Below are positions 14,809 to 23,608 of a DNA stretch of 27,459 nucleotides, one piece after another (position 1 is the first letter of the stretch; each line of letters opens with the position of its first letter). Both the position numbers and the translations under genes were made by a program. Source of the DNA: a virus; IMG/VR virus record IMGVR_UViG_3300025626_001251, positions 1 through 27,459 of that record; one strand, given 5' to 3'. The notes below the pieces were generated by a model. It was not told the DNA's origin. It saw nothing but the letters and a program-made list of their open reading frames with translations, and ran no database searches.

Positions 14809-15795
14809 TTAAATTCCTGTATTACCGTTAAGCGCATATATTGCAGCAGCAAGTCTATTTATTGCGTCAGTTATACCTGCAGGATCAGGATCAGCCCAAT
14901 GTGCATCTGTGCTTACTGCAAAATCTTGTGTATATGATGCTAATCTATCTATCGCACCATCTACTGTTGTTGGCGCAACGCCGTCCCAAGATACTCCTGC
15001 GTTTGCAGGATATGGTATTGCTGCATTGTGTGTAACTTCGCCTGAAGTAACATCGTACATCATTATAGTTGTACCAACAGCACTTCTAATTGGCTTAATT
15101 ACTAAACTACTTGCTGTTGTGTTGTTTACTTCTACACCGGTTGCGTTTATTACAATTGAGTTTGCGGCTTGATTTGTTTCACCTGCTCCCTTACCGATTG
15201 CTACTGATTGTGTGCCTTGAGTTGTTGAACCTGCTCCCTTACCAATTGCTACTGATTCTGCGCCTTGGGTTGCTTGGCCGGCGTCTTGTCCAATTGCTAC
15301 CGAGGATTGACCTTGAGTAGTTAAACCGGCCTGTACACCAATTGCTACTGCGTCAATACCTTGAGTGGTGTTACCGGCATTTTGACCAATTGCTATTGCA
15401 CTACCGCCTTGAGTTGTTTGACCTGCCGTGTAGCCGATGCTGATTGCTGCAATGCCCTGGTTAGTATCGCCTGCACCAAATCCAAGTGCAATGCCATATG
15501 CACCTTGATTAGTAAAGCCTGCACTATTGCCTAATGCTATATTATCGTCGCTTGTGCGTAAACTTGTTGTGTCTACTGCGCCAACAATCTTGCCATTTAC
15601 TCCGTCTACAAGTAATGTACTATCGTCTGCAAACACACTACCTTTGATATCAGTGTTGACTTGTCCATCTGCTAATCCTGCAATGTCTGCATAAACTTCT
15701 GTAAAGTTTTCATTGATTTTTATCATAGCTGTGCGGAGGGGATCACCCCCTCCACTGTTTACTTTTGTGCCTACGTTAATAGTTTGCTTTGCCAT
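14809..15795 (-). CDS. Fibre-like protein with YadA-head-type 16-residue repeats (328 aa)
   Basis: It begins with a copy of the shared appendage motif (GGGDPLRTAMIKINENFTEVY, around residues 15-35). Residues 86-213 are eight consecutive 16-residue units of the form (I/V)A(I/L)GxxAGxTTQGxx, resembling the head repeats of YadA-like trimeric adhesins, which form a left-handed beta roll. The C-terminal third has two DAIxRLA helices (GAIDRLASYT; DAINRLAAAIYAL) that could trimerise. It is probably a trimeric adhesive fibre. Its ATG overlaps the stop of the 2364-residue protein as TAATG, with GGAAGAG upstream, so the two are co-translated. Confidence 0.8.
   Translation of the reverse strand: MAKQTINVGTKVNSGGGDPLRTAMIKINENFTEVYADIAGLADGQVNTDIKGSVFADDSTLLVDGVNGKIVGAVDTTSLRTSDDNIALGNSAGFTNQGAYGIALGFGAGDTNQGIAAISIGYTAGQTTQGGSAIAIGQNAGNTTQGIDAVAIGVQAGLTTQGQSSVAIGQDAGQATQGAESVAIGKGAGSTTQGTQSVAIGKGAGETNQAANSIVINATGVEVNNTTASSLVIKPIRSAVGTTIMMYDVTSGEVTHNAAIPYPANAGVSWDGVAPTTVDGAIDRLASYTQDFAVSTDAHWADPDPAGITDAINRLAAAIYALNGNTGI
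15157..15540 (-). repeat. Eight 48-base coding repeats
   Basis: This DNA encodes residues 86-213 of the 328-residue fibre protein as eight tandem units of 16 codons. The consensus is I/V-A-I-G-x-x-A-G-x-T-T-Q-G-x-x-S/A; the last unit departs from it (ETNQAANS). Units differ at silent sites, so the array is not freshly duplicated. Confidence 0.85.
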
Positions 15796-18700
15796 TATAC
15801 TCTTCCTACTACTACTTCGACAACACCACGATCGTCGTTGTCTTTTGTTCCAACTGCCTTACCAATAACTTGGCCAACACCTGGTGTGTTATTAACAATG
15901 GCATACCCAGCAACAGCACTTGTAACAAGCATATCACCTTTGCGTACTTTGCCAATCACATTACACGGAACTCGTCCTTGCAATGCTACACCTACAACGT
16001 GTTCGCCTTGTAATGCACTGTTCATCAAGTGTGCTGGATTGGTTGTTACAACACCTGCTGCTCTAGTATCACCTTTTGCAGTACAGGCAGTAACTTCTTC
16101 ATCGCCACCAAATACCAATACTGTTCCTGGTGCATATGCTGCATCGCCTAAATAGTTTTCTGCAAGGTCAGCATATAGTGCAGCAGTTGCTTCACCATTG
16201 AATGTTGTTGCCCATACAGTGTTGTATCTGTTGCCGCTTGCACCAATGCTTACACCGTTGTTAGCACCAGAGTTTACAGGACCTACAATGTTGCCAGTGT
16301 GTGTAATACTACCAGTTATGTTGATACCAACTGTACCAGAAATAGTTCCGCTTGCAAATGTTAAGCCAGTTAAGCCTGCTAAACTTGTTGATGATGCTCC
16401 AAGTGCAACAGTTGTTGTACCGACTGTAACACTACTGTTTGCTAGTTCAGCGTTTGAAACACCAGCTGCTTTAATGCCAACAAACCCGGTTGTAGTTTCA
16501 AAGTTAGCACTATCAAAACTTGCAATACCTTTAGTAGCTGCACCGGATGTAGCTGCTGCTGTAGCATCAGACAATGCCAACTTGCTTTGTGCAATCGCAG
16601 CACTAGCATTAACATCGCCGTTAACAATAACACCACTACTAATACTTGCTGTGATAGTGTTACCAGATGTGTAAGTAAGTCCAATGTCTCCGTCTACTGC
16701 AACGTTTACAGTTTCTTGAGCTGTACCTGTGAATGCCAATAGTTGACTTAATACTGTGCCACCTGTACCAGTAATAGTTACATCACCAATATCATTTAAC
16801 TCATCTGTTTTTGCATCAACATATTGTTTTGTTACAGCATCACTGGCAGCAGTCGGAGTACCCAAGTTAGTAACACGGTTACTACCCAAGTTCATGTCAC
16901 TGTTCATTATAGTGTCACTAAAGCCTGGGCCACCTAATGACATAACACCTGGCCCAATAGTTACTCCGCCAACAGCACCATCTCTATCAAAGCCTAAACG
17001 TGCATCAATATAGCCTTCTGTTGCTGTTTGTGTTGGTACTGCATCGCCTTTGGCATCAGTAAACGTATCATCGTTGCTAAACTCGTTAACACGCACACCA
17101 CGCTTAAATCCAATACCATCAATGTTTGTAAGAACAAGTGCAGCATTGAATGTAACACTACCAGTACCTTGGTCAACTGTGAAGAATCTACCTACACGGA
17201 AGAAACCATCTTGGTCTGTCATAACAGTAAACACTCGACCTTTGCTACGCTCTTGTACTTGTGCTGCACTTGCATTACCTGTGCTGTCAATAGCATCGTT
17301 TGTACTAACTGGATCAAATCCGTATGGTGAACCGTAAATACGCTCTGGATAGTTACTGGTGTTAAATCCACCTGTACCAATGTCAAGCATATCATGTCCT
17401 GTTGCACGACATGTACTGATGTTTACAGTAATCTCTGCTGCCTCTCCACTGGAAAGGCCTAGCTTTAATGTGATGCCTGCGCCGTTTAACAATGTCTTAC
17501 CAAGACCGCCGTATGCACTACCATCTAGTGCTGGCCAGTTAACATCTGTGCCAGCAACATCTGAAATCTGTAATACAGCAACATCTTTTGAGCCTGCTCC
17601 ACCTGTGTATGCATATTCTGCATATGCATCAACTTGATGTGTTTTGCCGCCCCATGTAAAGATCATATCAGCATTTGCAATACGTGCTTGTTCTTGATCA
17701 TCTAACTTGTTGATTATAATAAATCTACTACCGTCTGTGCTATTTGTTGCAGCAGTGTTACCCATTGTGATAGTTCCACTTGGAGTAACTGCACCAACAA
17801 TGTCTGTGTAGTTTGGATCGACTGTACTATTAAGAGCAAAGAAGTTTTCAGTTGCAGTAATCACACTTTGTTCAACAGTTAAATCTGTATATCTAAAGTT
17901 ACTATCAAATGTAACCATACGCTGATCTGTGCCTGTAGTAACACCGTCTGTGATTTGATTGTTAAACGAAATAGTACGATATACATATTCTGTGCTATCT
18001 TCTGTGAAGATAAATGCAGTACTTGGACGTACAGGTATCTCTTCAGTTGGGAAGTTGTCTAGCAAGAAGTTTTGCTTGTGACGTACTACAAGTTTTGTAT
18101 CATGGATTGTATCTTCTTGCAATCCGTTTGATGCAGTTCCTTCTAATCCTGTACCAAAGTTGAATCTCCAAACTTTGCCGTCTATTACTGGAGTACTAGA
18201 ATCGTATCTTGGAGTACCTGCTACAGTTGCAGTACCAATAGTTCCGCTGTTAACATCTGTAATAGTTACTGTACAATCGTTTGCAGTAGTTGCACCACCC
18301 AACAATGTACCAGGAATAATGATTGTTTCACCAATAGATGCGCCTGTGCCGCCACTGGTAATATTAACACCGTATCCGTCTGTTCTATTTTTAGTTATTT
18401 GTAAAACTGCATCGTCAGCTGTGTATGTGCCTGTAAGGCCCGCTGCACTACTTGTATCAATCTCATATGAACCTAATGTAAAAGATGCATCAGTTGCGTT
18501 TGTTATTTCATACGGCTGATACAATCCTGTAGCGTGTAAGATTTCAACTTCCGACACGTTGTTTGGATATTCTTTTAAATCGTATGCATACATAAACAAT
18601 GCTTCTTCTGCTGCATCTAGATTGTTTGCTGTGACTGTTGCTGGAATACCAACATTAGTACTTGTGCCTGTTGTAATTCTACCTGTTGTATTAAATGTAC

Positions 18701-21700
18701 CTGTTGTAGTATGCACATACAATCTAGTAGGATTGGCTGATCCATCTTCTTCACCAGTGAAACTTAATATACCTGTAGCATTTGCTGCTCTAACTGCTGT
18801 ACCACCGCTAGTATATGCAGTGTCGCCAGTGGAGTCATAAGCAGTAGAAAGTCCTACATCTGTGTATAATGTAAAGGTATTAACGTCCTGTACATCTACG
18901 TAGAACTGTAAATCATTTAGTTCTGTCATTCCAACAATGCCGGATATTGTAACTAGATCTGCATCAGTTAGTCCGTGTCCATCTGCAGTAACTGATGCCG
19001 GACTTGCTTGTGTAACAGCAGTAATAGTTGCATTAATCAAGCCTTGTGTAAGTGTCTGTCCTACAGTGATAGCACCACTTGCTGGAACAGCAGAGGCAAA
19101 GTCTAAGTATCCATCTGCTCTAAATGTCTTGGCAGGGAATACCATGTCGGCTCCGAGTGTAACATCTGTAGCAATTTCATCAGGGTCGGCACCTTCTGCA
19201 ACTAGACCAAATATACCGTAACTGTTGTTGCCACCTAAACTTCTAATCTGCGATCCGTCTAGTGCAAGATAACCTGTATGGCAATAATATGTAAACATAC
19301 TAACAAGTTCCGACAACGCATTGTTTACTGCAACTGCACCAAACCCTAAGTCGTTGACTTGTGTAAAGTCGTTTGCAAGCATACTTCTGTTGCCGCCACT
19401 TTGTGCAAAGATATCAATACCTGTACCTGAAAGCCAACCTTGTCCTTCGACAAATGTACGTGAAATGCCGCCTCCTGTGTACGAACTAAATGCCGAAGTA
19501 TTATATCCAGCAGTTAATGCACTATCAGTGTACAGTTCAACTTGTTTTGGATCTGCTGTTGTTTTAACATATAATGTTGCACTGTTGATCTGCACCATTC
19601 CGTTGACATTACTAACAGTAACTCTATCACTGTTGGAATAGTTGTGATTTTCAACAGTGGTCATTACAGCAGTTGTTGCTTGTGTAATGTCATCAATAGT
19701 ACGTGATGTACTATCGCTAGGATTACTAGTTTCGTTTAAAACAAGTGTTGCTGTACCTGCTGCTTTATCATAGTTTGTAATTGTATTAACTTGATATCTT
19801 GCACCTTGATGGAAGAACGGGAACGGTGTAGGAGGTCTACGTACAAACAATCCTTCTCCTGCTGGTGAACTAACATCTATACTATATGCACTATTTACAA
19901 CATCGACTGTTAGTGGCATGTTACCTGCATACCCATCCATAAACAAACCGCCGGCAAAGTTTCTGTTTGTGCCTTTTGACTGTGAGAAACTTGAACCTGT
20001 TTGGCAGTATGGCGAACGTGTTAGTATTTGACCTTCAGGATCAAGTACCATCATAAATCCACCCTGTCTTTGAACAGTGATGTTTCTTACAATTGTAGCA
20101 TCGTTACATAGGAACACATCCATTTCGCTGTTGTTTAGTGGTGGTCTATATGTTACATTAAATGCAAATGCAATACAGTTAACTAATGCTTGACCATTTG
20201 TTAGTGCAGCAGCTTCCGCAGTATAATCAGTATCAAATACTTGATCCACTGCACCTAGTTTTGCAAAAGGTGCTCCGGAATCATTGGCTAGTACATTTAC
20301 CATAAGTGTGCTTATATTTGTAATAGCTGCGGCAGTTTCTGTTTCTTGTCCTGCAACTGCTCCTGTATAATATGCACCTTGGTTAGTAAGAGACTGCTCT
20401 CTACCACCTACACGCAAATCATTTACAATACCGTCAATGATTAATCCAGTGTCTCTACGACACTTTGTTTCGCTGTATACCAATGATGGATATGTTGCAT
20501 CAACATATTGAATTGTTTCTTCGATGAGGAATGCTTTATTAAGTTCAATAAGTCTAGCAGCTTGTGTAAACTTGCCAGGGTTGCTAATAGCATCTGTACC
20601 GACTACAATCTCATCCTCTGGAACGGCTGCATAGTGATAACCGTATTTTCCTTGCTTGCTACTAATAGGATGCGTAAATGTATGTCCGCCGCCAGTGGTA
20701 GTAATGTTAAATGTTAGGTTGGCTCCGCCACCTGCGCCAAGTTTACTATCATTGATTGTAATAGTTTCGCCTACAATAAACCCATCGCCGCCAGCAGTAA
20801 TCGATACTGTTGCTGCACCACCGGAAAGTATGATAACTTGGAAGGTTGCATCTTGTCCTGATCCTGAAGTACTGTAGTCATCTACACCAATCTGATATGT
20901 GCCTAGTGTACGTGACGCATCTGCTGCTGATACACTTCCAAATGCTGTAGCTGGAGAATATGCTGATATCAATCCGTCTGTGATAACGTCTCTATAGAAC
21001 CACGTTGATGCCCACTTACTTTGTGATACACCTGGCTTCGGACGAACGACACAACGTCTAAACTCATCACCTTTGATACTTACGTTTTCAGGCAACTTGA
21101 TAGGAAGATGCTCGTAGTAAATACCTGATTCAAGTCTTACAGTAATTTGGTTGTTGCGTGTTTTATTACCAAACTCAAGTTCTTCGCCAACAATAAACTC
21201 AATAGGTTCAACCAAGTCAACTGTAACTGCATCAGTTGAAACAGTGTTAGTTCTAGTATAGTTTGTAATAATACCTTTAGCACCTGAAAGTTTACCAACA
21301 ATAACCTTACCTTCAATAAGGTCTGGATTACCTTCAATGCCTTGGTCGACTGCATCGCCTGTACCGTTTGTAAATGTAAATGTATAACCAGTACCTGTTG
21401 CAGCTAGTGCAACATCAACGTCTTGTAGGATAGAAATAATTTCGTTGAAGCGATTTGTGTAAGCAGTAATGACGCCTGCAGATACAGTGCCTGGAGTTGC
21501 TGTGTTTGCTTCTGCAAATACATTAAGCACTTGTGCTTTAACTACTGCAACAGCAGCTTGTGTTTCTGCACCTTGTTCAACTTTTGCTTTAATAGCACTA
21601 GGACTTGCATTATATCTCTGTCCAGCCCAACGTGTTAAGTAGTTAACAGTAGTACCTGCTTGTACATCTAAACGCACAGCATCAATCATAAGTTTTACAT

Positions 21701-22889
21701 CACGTTGACACAACGTTTGATTATAAGTTAGATCAGGATAGGTAGTTGCAAGAAACTCAACTACAAACTCTTGTATAGCATTAACATTAGATACTGCTAA
21801 CCCACTAGCAGCAACAGCAGTAGCAGGAGGACTTGAATATCCAGCAACACCGTCGATGATACTGTTTACTTCTCCATCGTTGTATGTTACAGTTTGTACA
21901 TACGGTCCTGGTTCAAATGGTGTAGCTTCAATGATTTGTTCTGCTTTACGCATTGCAGCATTAATAGTTCTATAAGCATACTGCTGACTTCTACCTTCTT
22001 GTCCTGCTGGTGAAACAGTTTGGTTATCATCGCCTGTTGTAGTAACATAAATGTTGGTCGAACTTGCATAACCCTGTGTATCAACGTACAGTTTTGTAAC
22101 AGCTTGTAAATCGTCTTTGCCATTTGGCTGACCAAATCCTTCAAGCGGACTTGGATGGTCGGATAGATAAAGTGTGTCCAGCATTGTACGATTTGCTTCA
22201 GTGCCAGCTCTAGTAATAACTTCTTGTGTTTGAGGAACCTGTGTGCCTGTTGCGCCACCCGGTACTGACAATGCACCTGTTAATGTATCACCCGATACAT
22301 TTACATACGTATCGTCAGCAAAGCCTTTACTAATAACAACATTGTCAGTTGAGATAGCTGCTGCACCAGGGTGTGTTGTTGCCCAGTTGGCTACAAGCGT
22401 GTCTATGTCGTCGCCTGCGCCTGTATTTCTTAGTTTTGTATTAATACCATTACTGTATCCAATCACAGCTTCCATGTTTAATGGAGCAGTCAAGTTTGGA
22501 TCAGGATCTCTATCAATATGCGGATCATTAATAATGATTTTAAGTGTACCACTTTGATCCGGAGTGGATGGATCAACATCTTCAAACTCTATAACAACAC
22601 TATTGTTGTTTGTGTTTACTAAATCTCCAGCTGCATTACTGTTTGCATCACTGATAAACTTATAAAAGTTTACTCCAGTTTCAGTACTGTTAACTGCTGT
22701 GATTGCACCTGTGTTGCCTAAATATGAATCTGGAGTATCGTCAATGTTTTTAAATGATATTGCACCACCAAGTCCGAATACAGCATATAGTTCAGTAAAG
22801 TTTGTATTTACTTTTTTGAAACTTTCTCTAATACTATCGCCGGTGCCGTCATTGCCTTCGATACCAATATCAACGTCTTGTCTTGCCAT
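15795..22889 (-). CDS. Giant modular tail-fibre-like protein (2364 aa)
   Basis: The largest gene in the window. Modules in order: the shared attachment motif NDGTGDSIRESFKKVNTNF (13-31); a pectin-lyase-like start YAYRTINAAMRKAEQI (304-319) with ITVRLESGIYYEHLPI (582-597); two copies of a cysteine-containing helical module, about 381-426 and 797-842 (TYPxLxYxxTxCxRD); two GGxGxxxGETI beta modules (699-710; 1513-1523); two FCCH-like modules (about 1072-1143; 1295-1365); VMTDQDGFFRVGRFFTVDQG (1889-1908); the fibre segment NLGSNRVTNLGTPTAASDAV (2000-2019) leading to TKQYVD; and a C-terminal domain from YADLAENYL (2239) to the end. GGAGA precedes the ATG. It lies 13 bases after the IscA-like gene and probably shares its late promoter. 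Confidence 0.85.
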   Translation of the reverse strand: MARQDVDIGIEGNDGTGDSIRESFKKVNTNFTELYAVFGLGGAISFKNIDDTPDSYLGNTGAITAVNSTETGVNFYKFISDANSNAAGDLVNTNNNSVVIEFEDVDPSTPDQSGTLKIIINDPHIDRDPDPNLTAPLNMEAVIGYSNGINTKLRNTGAGDDIDTLVANWATTHPGAAAISTDNVVISKGFADDTYVNVSGDTLTGALSVPGGATGTQVPQTQEVITRAGTEANRTMLDTLYLSDHPSPLEGFGQPNGKDDLQAVTKLYVDTQGYASSTNIYVTTTGDDNQTVSPAGQEGRSQQYAYRTINAAMRKAEQIIEATPFEPGPYVQTVTYNDGEVNSIIDGVAGYSSPPATAVAASGLAVSNVNAIQEFVVEFLATTYPDLTYNQTLCQRDVKLMIDAVRLDVQAGTTVNYLTRWAGQRYNASPSAIKAKVEQGAETQAAVAVVKAQVLNVFAEANTATPGTVSAGVITAYTNRFNEIISILQDVDVALAATGTGYTFTFTNGTGDAVDQGIEGNPDLIEGKVIVGKLSGAKGIITNYTRTNTVSTDAVTVDLVEPIEFIVGEELEFGNKTRNNQITVRLESGIYYEHLPIKLPENVSIKGDEFRRCVVRPKPGVSQSKWASTWFYRDVITDGLISAYSPATAFGSVSAADASRTLGTYQIGVDDYSTSGSGQDATFQVIILSGGAATVSITAGGDGFIVGETITINDSKLGAGGGANLTFNITTTGGGHTFTHPISSKQGKYGYHYAAVPEDEIVVGTDAISNPGKFTQAARLIELNKAFLIEETIQYVDATYPSLVYSETKCRRDTGLIIDGIVNDLRVGGREQSLTNQGAYYTGAVAGQETETAAAITNISTLMVNVLANDSGAPFAKLGAVDQVFDTDYTAEAAALTNGQALVNCIAFAFNVTYRPPLNNSEMDVFLCNDATIVRNITVQRQGGFMMVLDPEGQILTRSPYCQTGSSFSQSKGTNRNFAGGLFMDGYAGNMPLTVDVVNSAYSIDVSSPAGEGLFVRRPPTPFPFFHQGARYQVNTITNYDKAAGTATLVLNETSNPSDSTSRTIDDITQATTAVMTTVENHNYSNSDRVTVSNVNGMVQINSATLYVKTTADPKQVELYTDSALTAGYNTSAFSSYTGGGISRTFVEGQGWLSGTGIDIFAQSGGNRSMLANDFTQVNDLGFGAVAVNNALSELVSMFTYYCHTGYLALDGSQIRSLGGNNSYGIFGLVAEGADPDEIATDVTLGADMVFPAKTFRADGYLDFASAVPASGAITVGQTLTQGLINATITAVTQASPASVTADGHGLTDADLVTISGIVGMTELNDLQFYVDVQDVNTFTLYTDVGLSTAYDSTGDTAYTSGGTAVRAANATGILSFTGEEDGSANPTRLYVHTTTGTFNTTGRITTGTSTNVGIPATVTANNLDAAEEALFMYAYDLKEYPNNVSEVEILHATGLYQPYEITNATDASFTLGSYEIDTSSAAGLTGTYTADDAVLQITKNRTDGYGVNITSGGTGASIGETIIIPGTLLGGATTANDCTVTITDVNSGTIGTATVAGTPRYDSSTPVIDGKVWRFNFGTGLEGTASNGLQEDTIHDTKLVVRHKQNFLLDNFPTEEIPVRPSTAFIFTEDSTEYVYRTISFNNQITDGVTTGTDQRMVTFDSNFRYTDLTVEQSVITATENFFALNSTVDPNYTDIVGAVTPSGTITMGNTAATNSTDGSRFIIINKLDDQEQARIANADMIFTWGGKTHQVDAYAEYAYTGGAGSKDVAVLQISDVAGTDVNWPALDGSAYGGLGKTLLNGAGITLKLGLSSGEAAEITVNISTCRATGHDMLDIGTGGFNTSNYPERIYGSPYGFDPVSTNDAIDSTGNASAAQVQERSKGRVFTVMTDQDGFFRVGRFFTVDQGTGSVTFNAALVLTNIDGIGFKRGVRVNEFSNDDTFTDAKGDAVPTQTATEGYIDARLGFDRDGAVGGVTIGPGVMSLGGPGFSDTIMNSDMNLGSNRVTNLGTPTAASDAVTKQYVDAKTDELNDIGDVTITGTGGTVLSQLLAFTGTAQETVNVAVDGDIGLTYTSGNTITASISSGVIVNGDVNASAAIAQSKLALSDATAAATSGAATKGIASFDSANFETTTGFVGIKAAGVSNAELANSSVTVGTTTVALGASSTSLAGLTGLTFASGTISGTVGINITGSITHTGNIVGPVNSGANNGVSIGASGNRYNTVWATTFNGEATAALYADLAENYLGDAAYAPGTVLVFGGDEEVTACTAKGDTRAAGVVTTNPAHLMNSALQGEHVVGVALQGRVPCNVIGKVRKGDMLVTSAVAGYAIVNNTPGVGQVIGKAVGTKDNDDRGVVEVVVGRV

Positions 22890-22902
22890 TCTTAATTCTC
22901 CA

Positions 22903-23259
22903 TTACCATTGTGGTATTAAACTGTCCATATCAAAATTTACACTAACTCCGCAACCACAACTGCTTTTAGCATTTGGATTGTTGATCTCAAAGTTACTGC
23001 CAGTTAAACTATTTACATAGTCAACTTCTGTTCCTATTAGAAACATTACACTGTCTGCACTAATAATAAAGTTACCTTTATCACATGCTACTATTTCGTC
23101 TTGAGGCCCTATTTCGTCTAAGTTCATAGTGCCCCAGTCGTATTCAAAACCTGCACATCCACCACCTTTGAGATTTAAACTGATTGCATAACAATCATTC
23201 TCTTCACACAACTTACTAATTTGTGCATCGGCAGCTGGAGTTATTGTACATATTGTCAT
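22903..23259 (-). CDS. iscA: A-type Fe-S cluster carrier (IscA/HesB-like)
   Basis: A 118-residue HesB/IscA-family protein with all three conserved cluster-ligand cysteines: C35 in LKGGGCAGFEY and C101/C103 in SSCGCGVS. A-type carriers receive [2Fe-2S] or [4Fe-4S] clusters and hand them to apo-proteins in the cytoplasm. Length and motif spacing are normal for the family. HesB/IscA-like genes are known in marine T4-like phages. It sits 13 bases ahead of the 2364-residue fibre gene, and a GATAAATA late box lies 20 bases before its ATG, with AGAGGAAC between them, so it appears to be expressed with virion genes. The two radical SAM proteins in this window are possible clients, which is inference. 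Confidence 0.9.
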   Translation of the reverse strand: MTICTITPAADAQISKLCEENDCYAISLNLKGGGCAGFEYDWGTMNLDEIGPQDEIVACDKGNFIISADSVMFLIGTEVDYVNSLTGSNFEINNPNAKSSCGCGVSVNFDMDSLIPQW

Positions 23260-23279
23260 ATTTCTGTTCCTCTTATATC

Positions 23280-23287
23280 TATTTATC
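23280..23287 (-). promoter_or_regulatory. T4-type late promoter box
   Basis: GATAAATA on the minus strand, 20 bases before the IscA ATG, in a 61-base divergent intergenic region. It probably drives the transcript carrying IscA, the 2364-residue fibre and the 328-residue fibre. Confidence 0.6.
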
Positions 23288-23296
23288 GTTGTATTT

Positions 23297-23302
23297 TATA
23301 AT
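23297..23302 (+). promoter_or_regulatory. Possible -10 element for the plus-strand gene
   Basis: A perfect TATAAT on the plus strand, 18 bases before ATG 23321. No good -35 is present at 17-18 bases (TATATC or TTATAT), so this would need an extended or activated promoter. It is the only promoter-like match facing the plus-strand gene. Confidence 0.3.
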
Positions 23303-23320
23303 CTTAATGTAAATATAGTT

Positions 23321-23608
23321 ATGTATATTAAAGAATATTTGATTGATACTTGGCACATGCGTCAAAGCAAACTTGGCAAACAACATACTTATAATCGCAA
23401 AAAAACAATGGTATTGTTGCGTTGCGATGCCTGCGATACAGAGTTTACTAGAGAGCGTGGTCAAATGGATCCTAAAAGATTAAACAACAACTACTTTCAT
23501 GTTTGTGAAAACTGCGATGCAAAACGATTTGCACAACAGCGCGGCGTAACTGCAAAGCAAGTTTGGAGCATGAGTGCTAGTAGTTCTATTCCTATCAACA
23601 AGTTATAG
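23321..23608 (+). CDS. Small zinc-ribbon protein (only plus-strand gene)
   Basis: A 95-residue protein with two CxxC knuckles, C35-C38 (LRCDACDTEF) and C62-C65 (HVCENCDAKRF), separated by a basic segment (TRERGQMDPKRL). This is a treble-clef/zinc-ribbon arrangement. Zinc-ribbon proteins of this size commonly bind nucleic acid, and I recall similar ones in marine T4-like phages; a regulatory role is plausible but not shown. The opposite strand has only a short frame without motifs. ATG 23321 lacks a clear ribosome site; downstream ATGs at codons 13 and 30 are alternatives that keep both knuckles. It is divergent from the IscA gene, and its last 6 bases overlap the end of the convergent sulfotransferase-like gene. 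Confidence 0.75.
   Translation: MYIKEYLIDTWHMRQSKLGKQHTYNRKKTMVLLRCDACDTEFTRERGQMDPKRLNNNYFHVCENCDAKRFAQQRGVTAKQVWSMSASSSIPINKL

Noticed and set aside
14233-14937. Plus-strand open frame of 234 codons opposite fibre genes
   Set aside because: Hydrophobic, motif-free translation caused by the codon pattern of the opposite strand; many similar antisense frames cover the whole fibre region.
15157-15540. CRISPR-like array
   Set aside because: The 48-base repeats are in frame, encode 16-residue units and have no spacers.
23279-23464. Minus-strand 61-codon frame opposite the zinc-ribbon gene
   Set aside because: No motif or ribosome site; the plus-strand frame has two CxxC knuckles and is longer.
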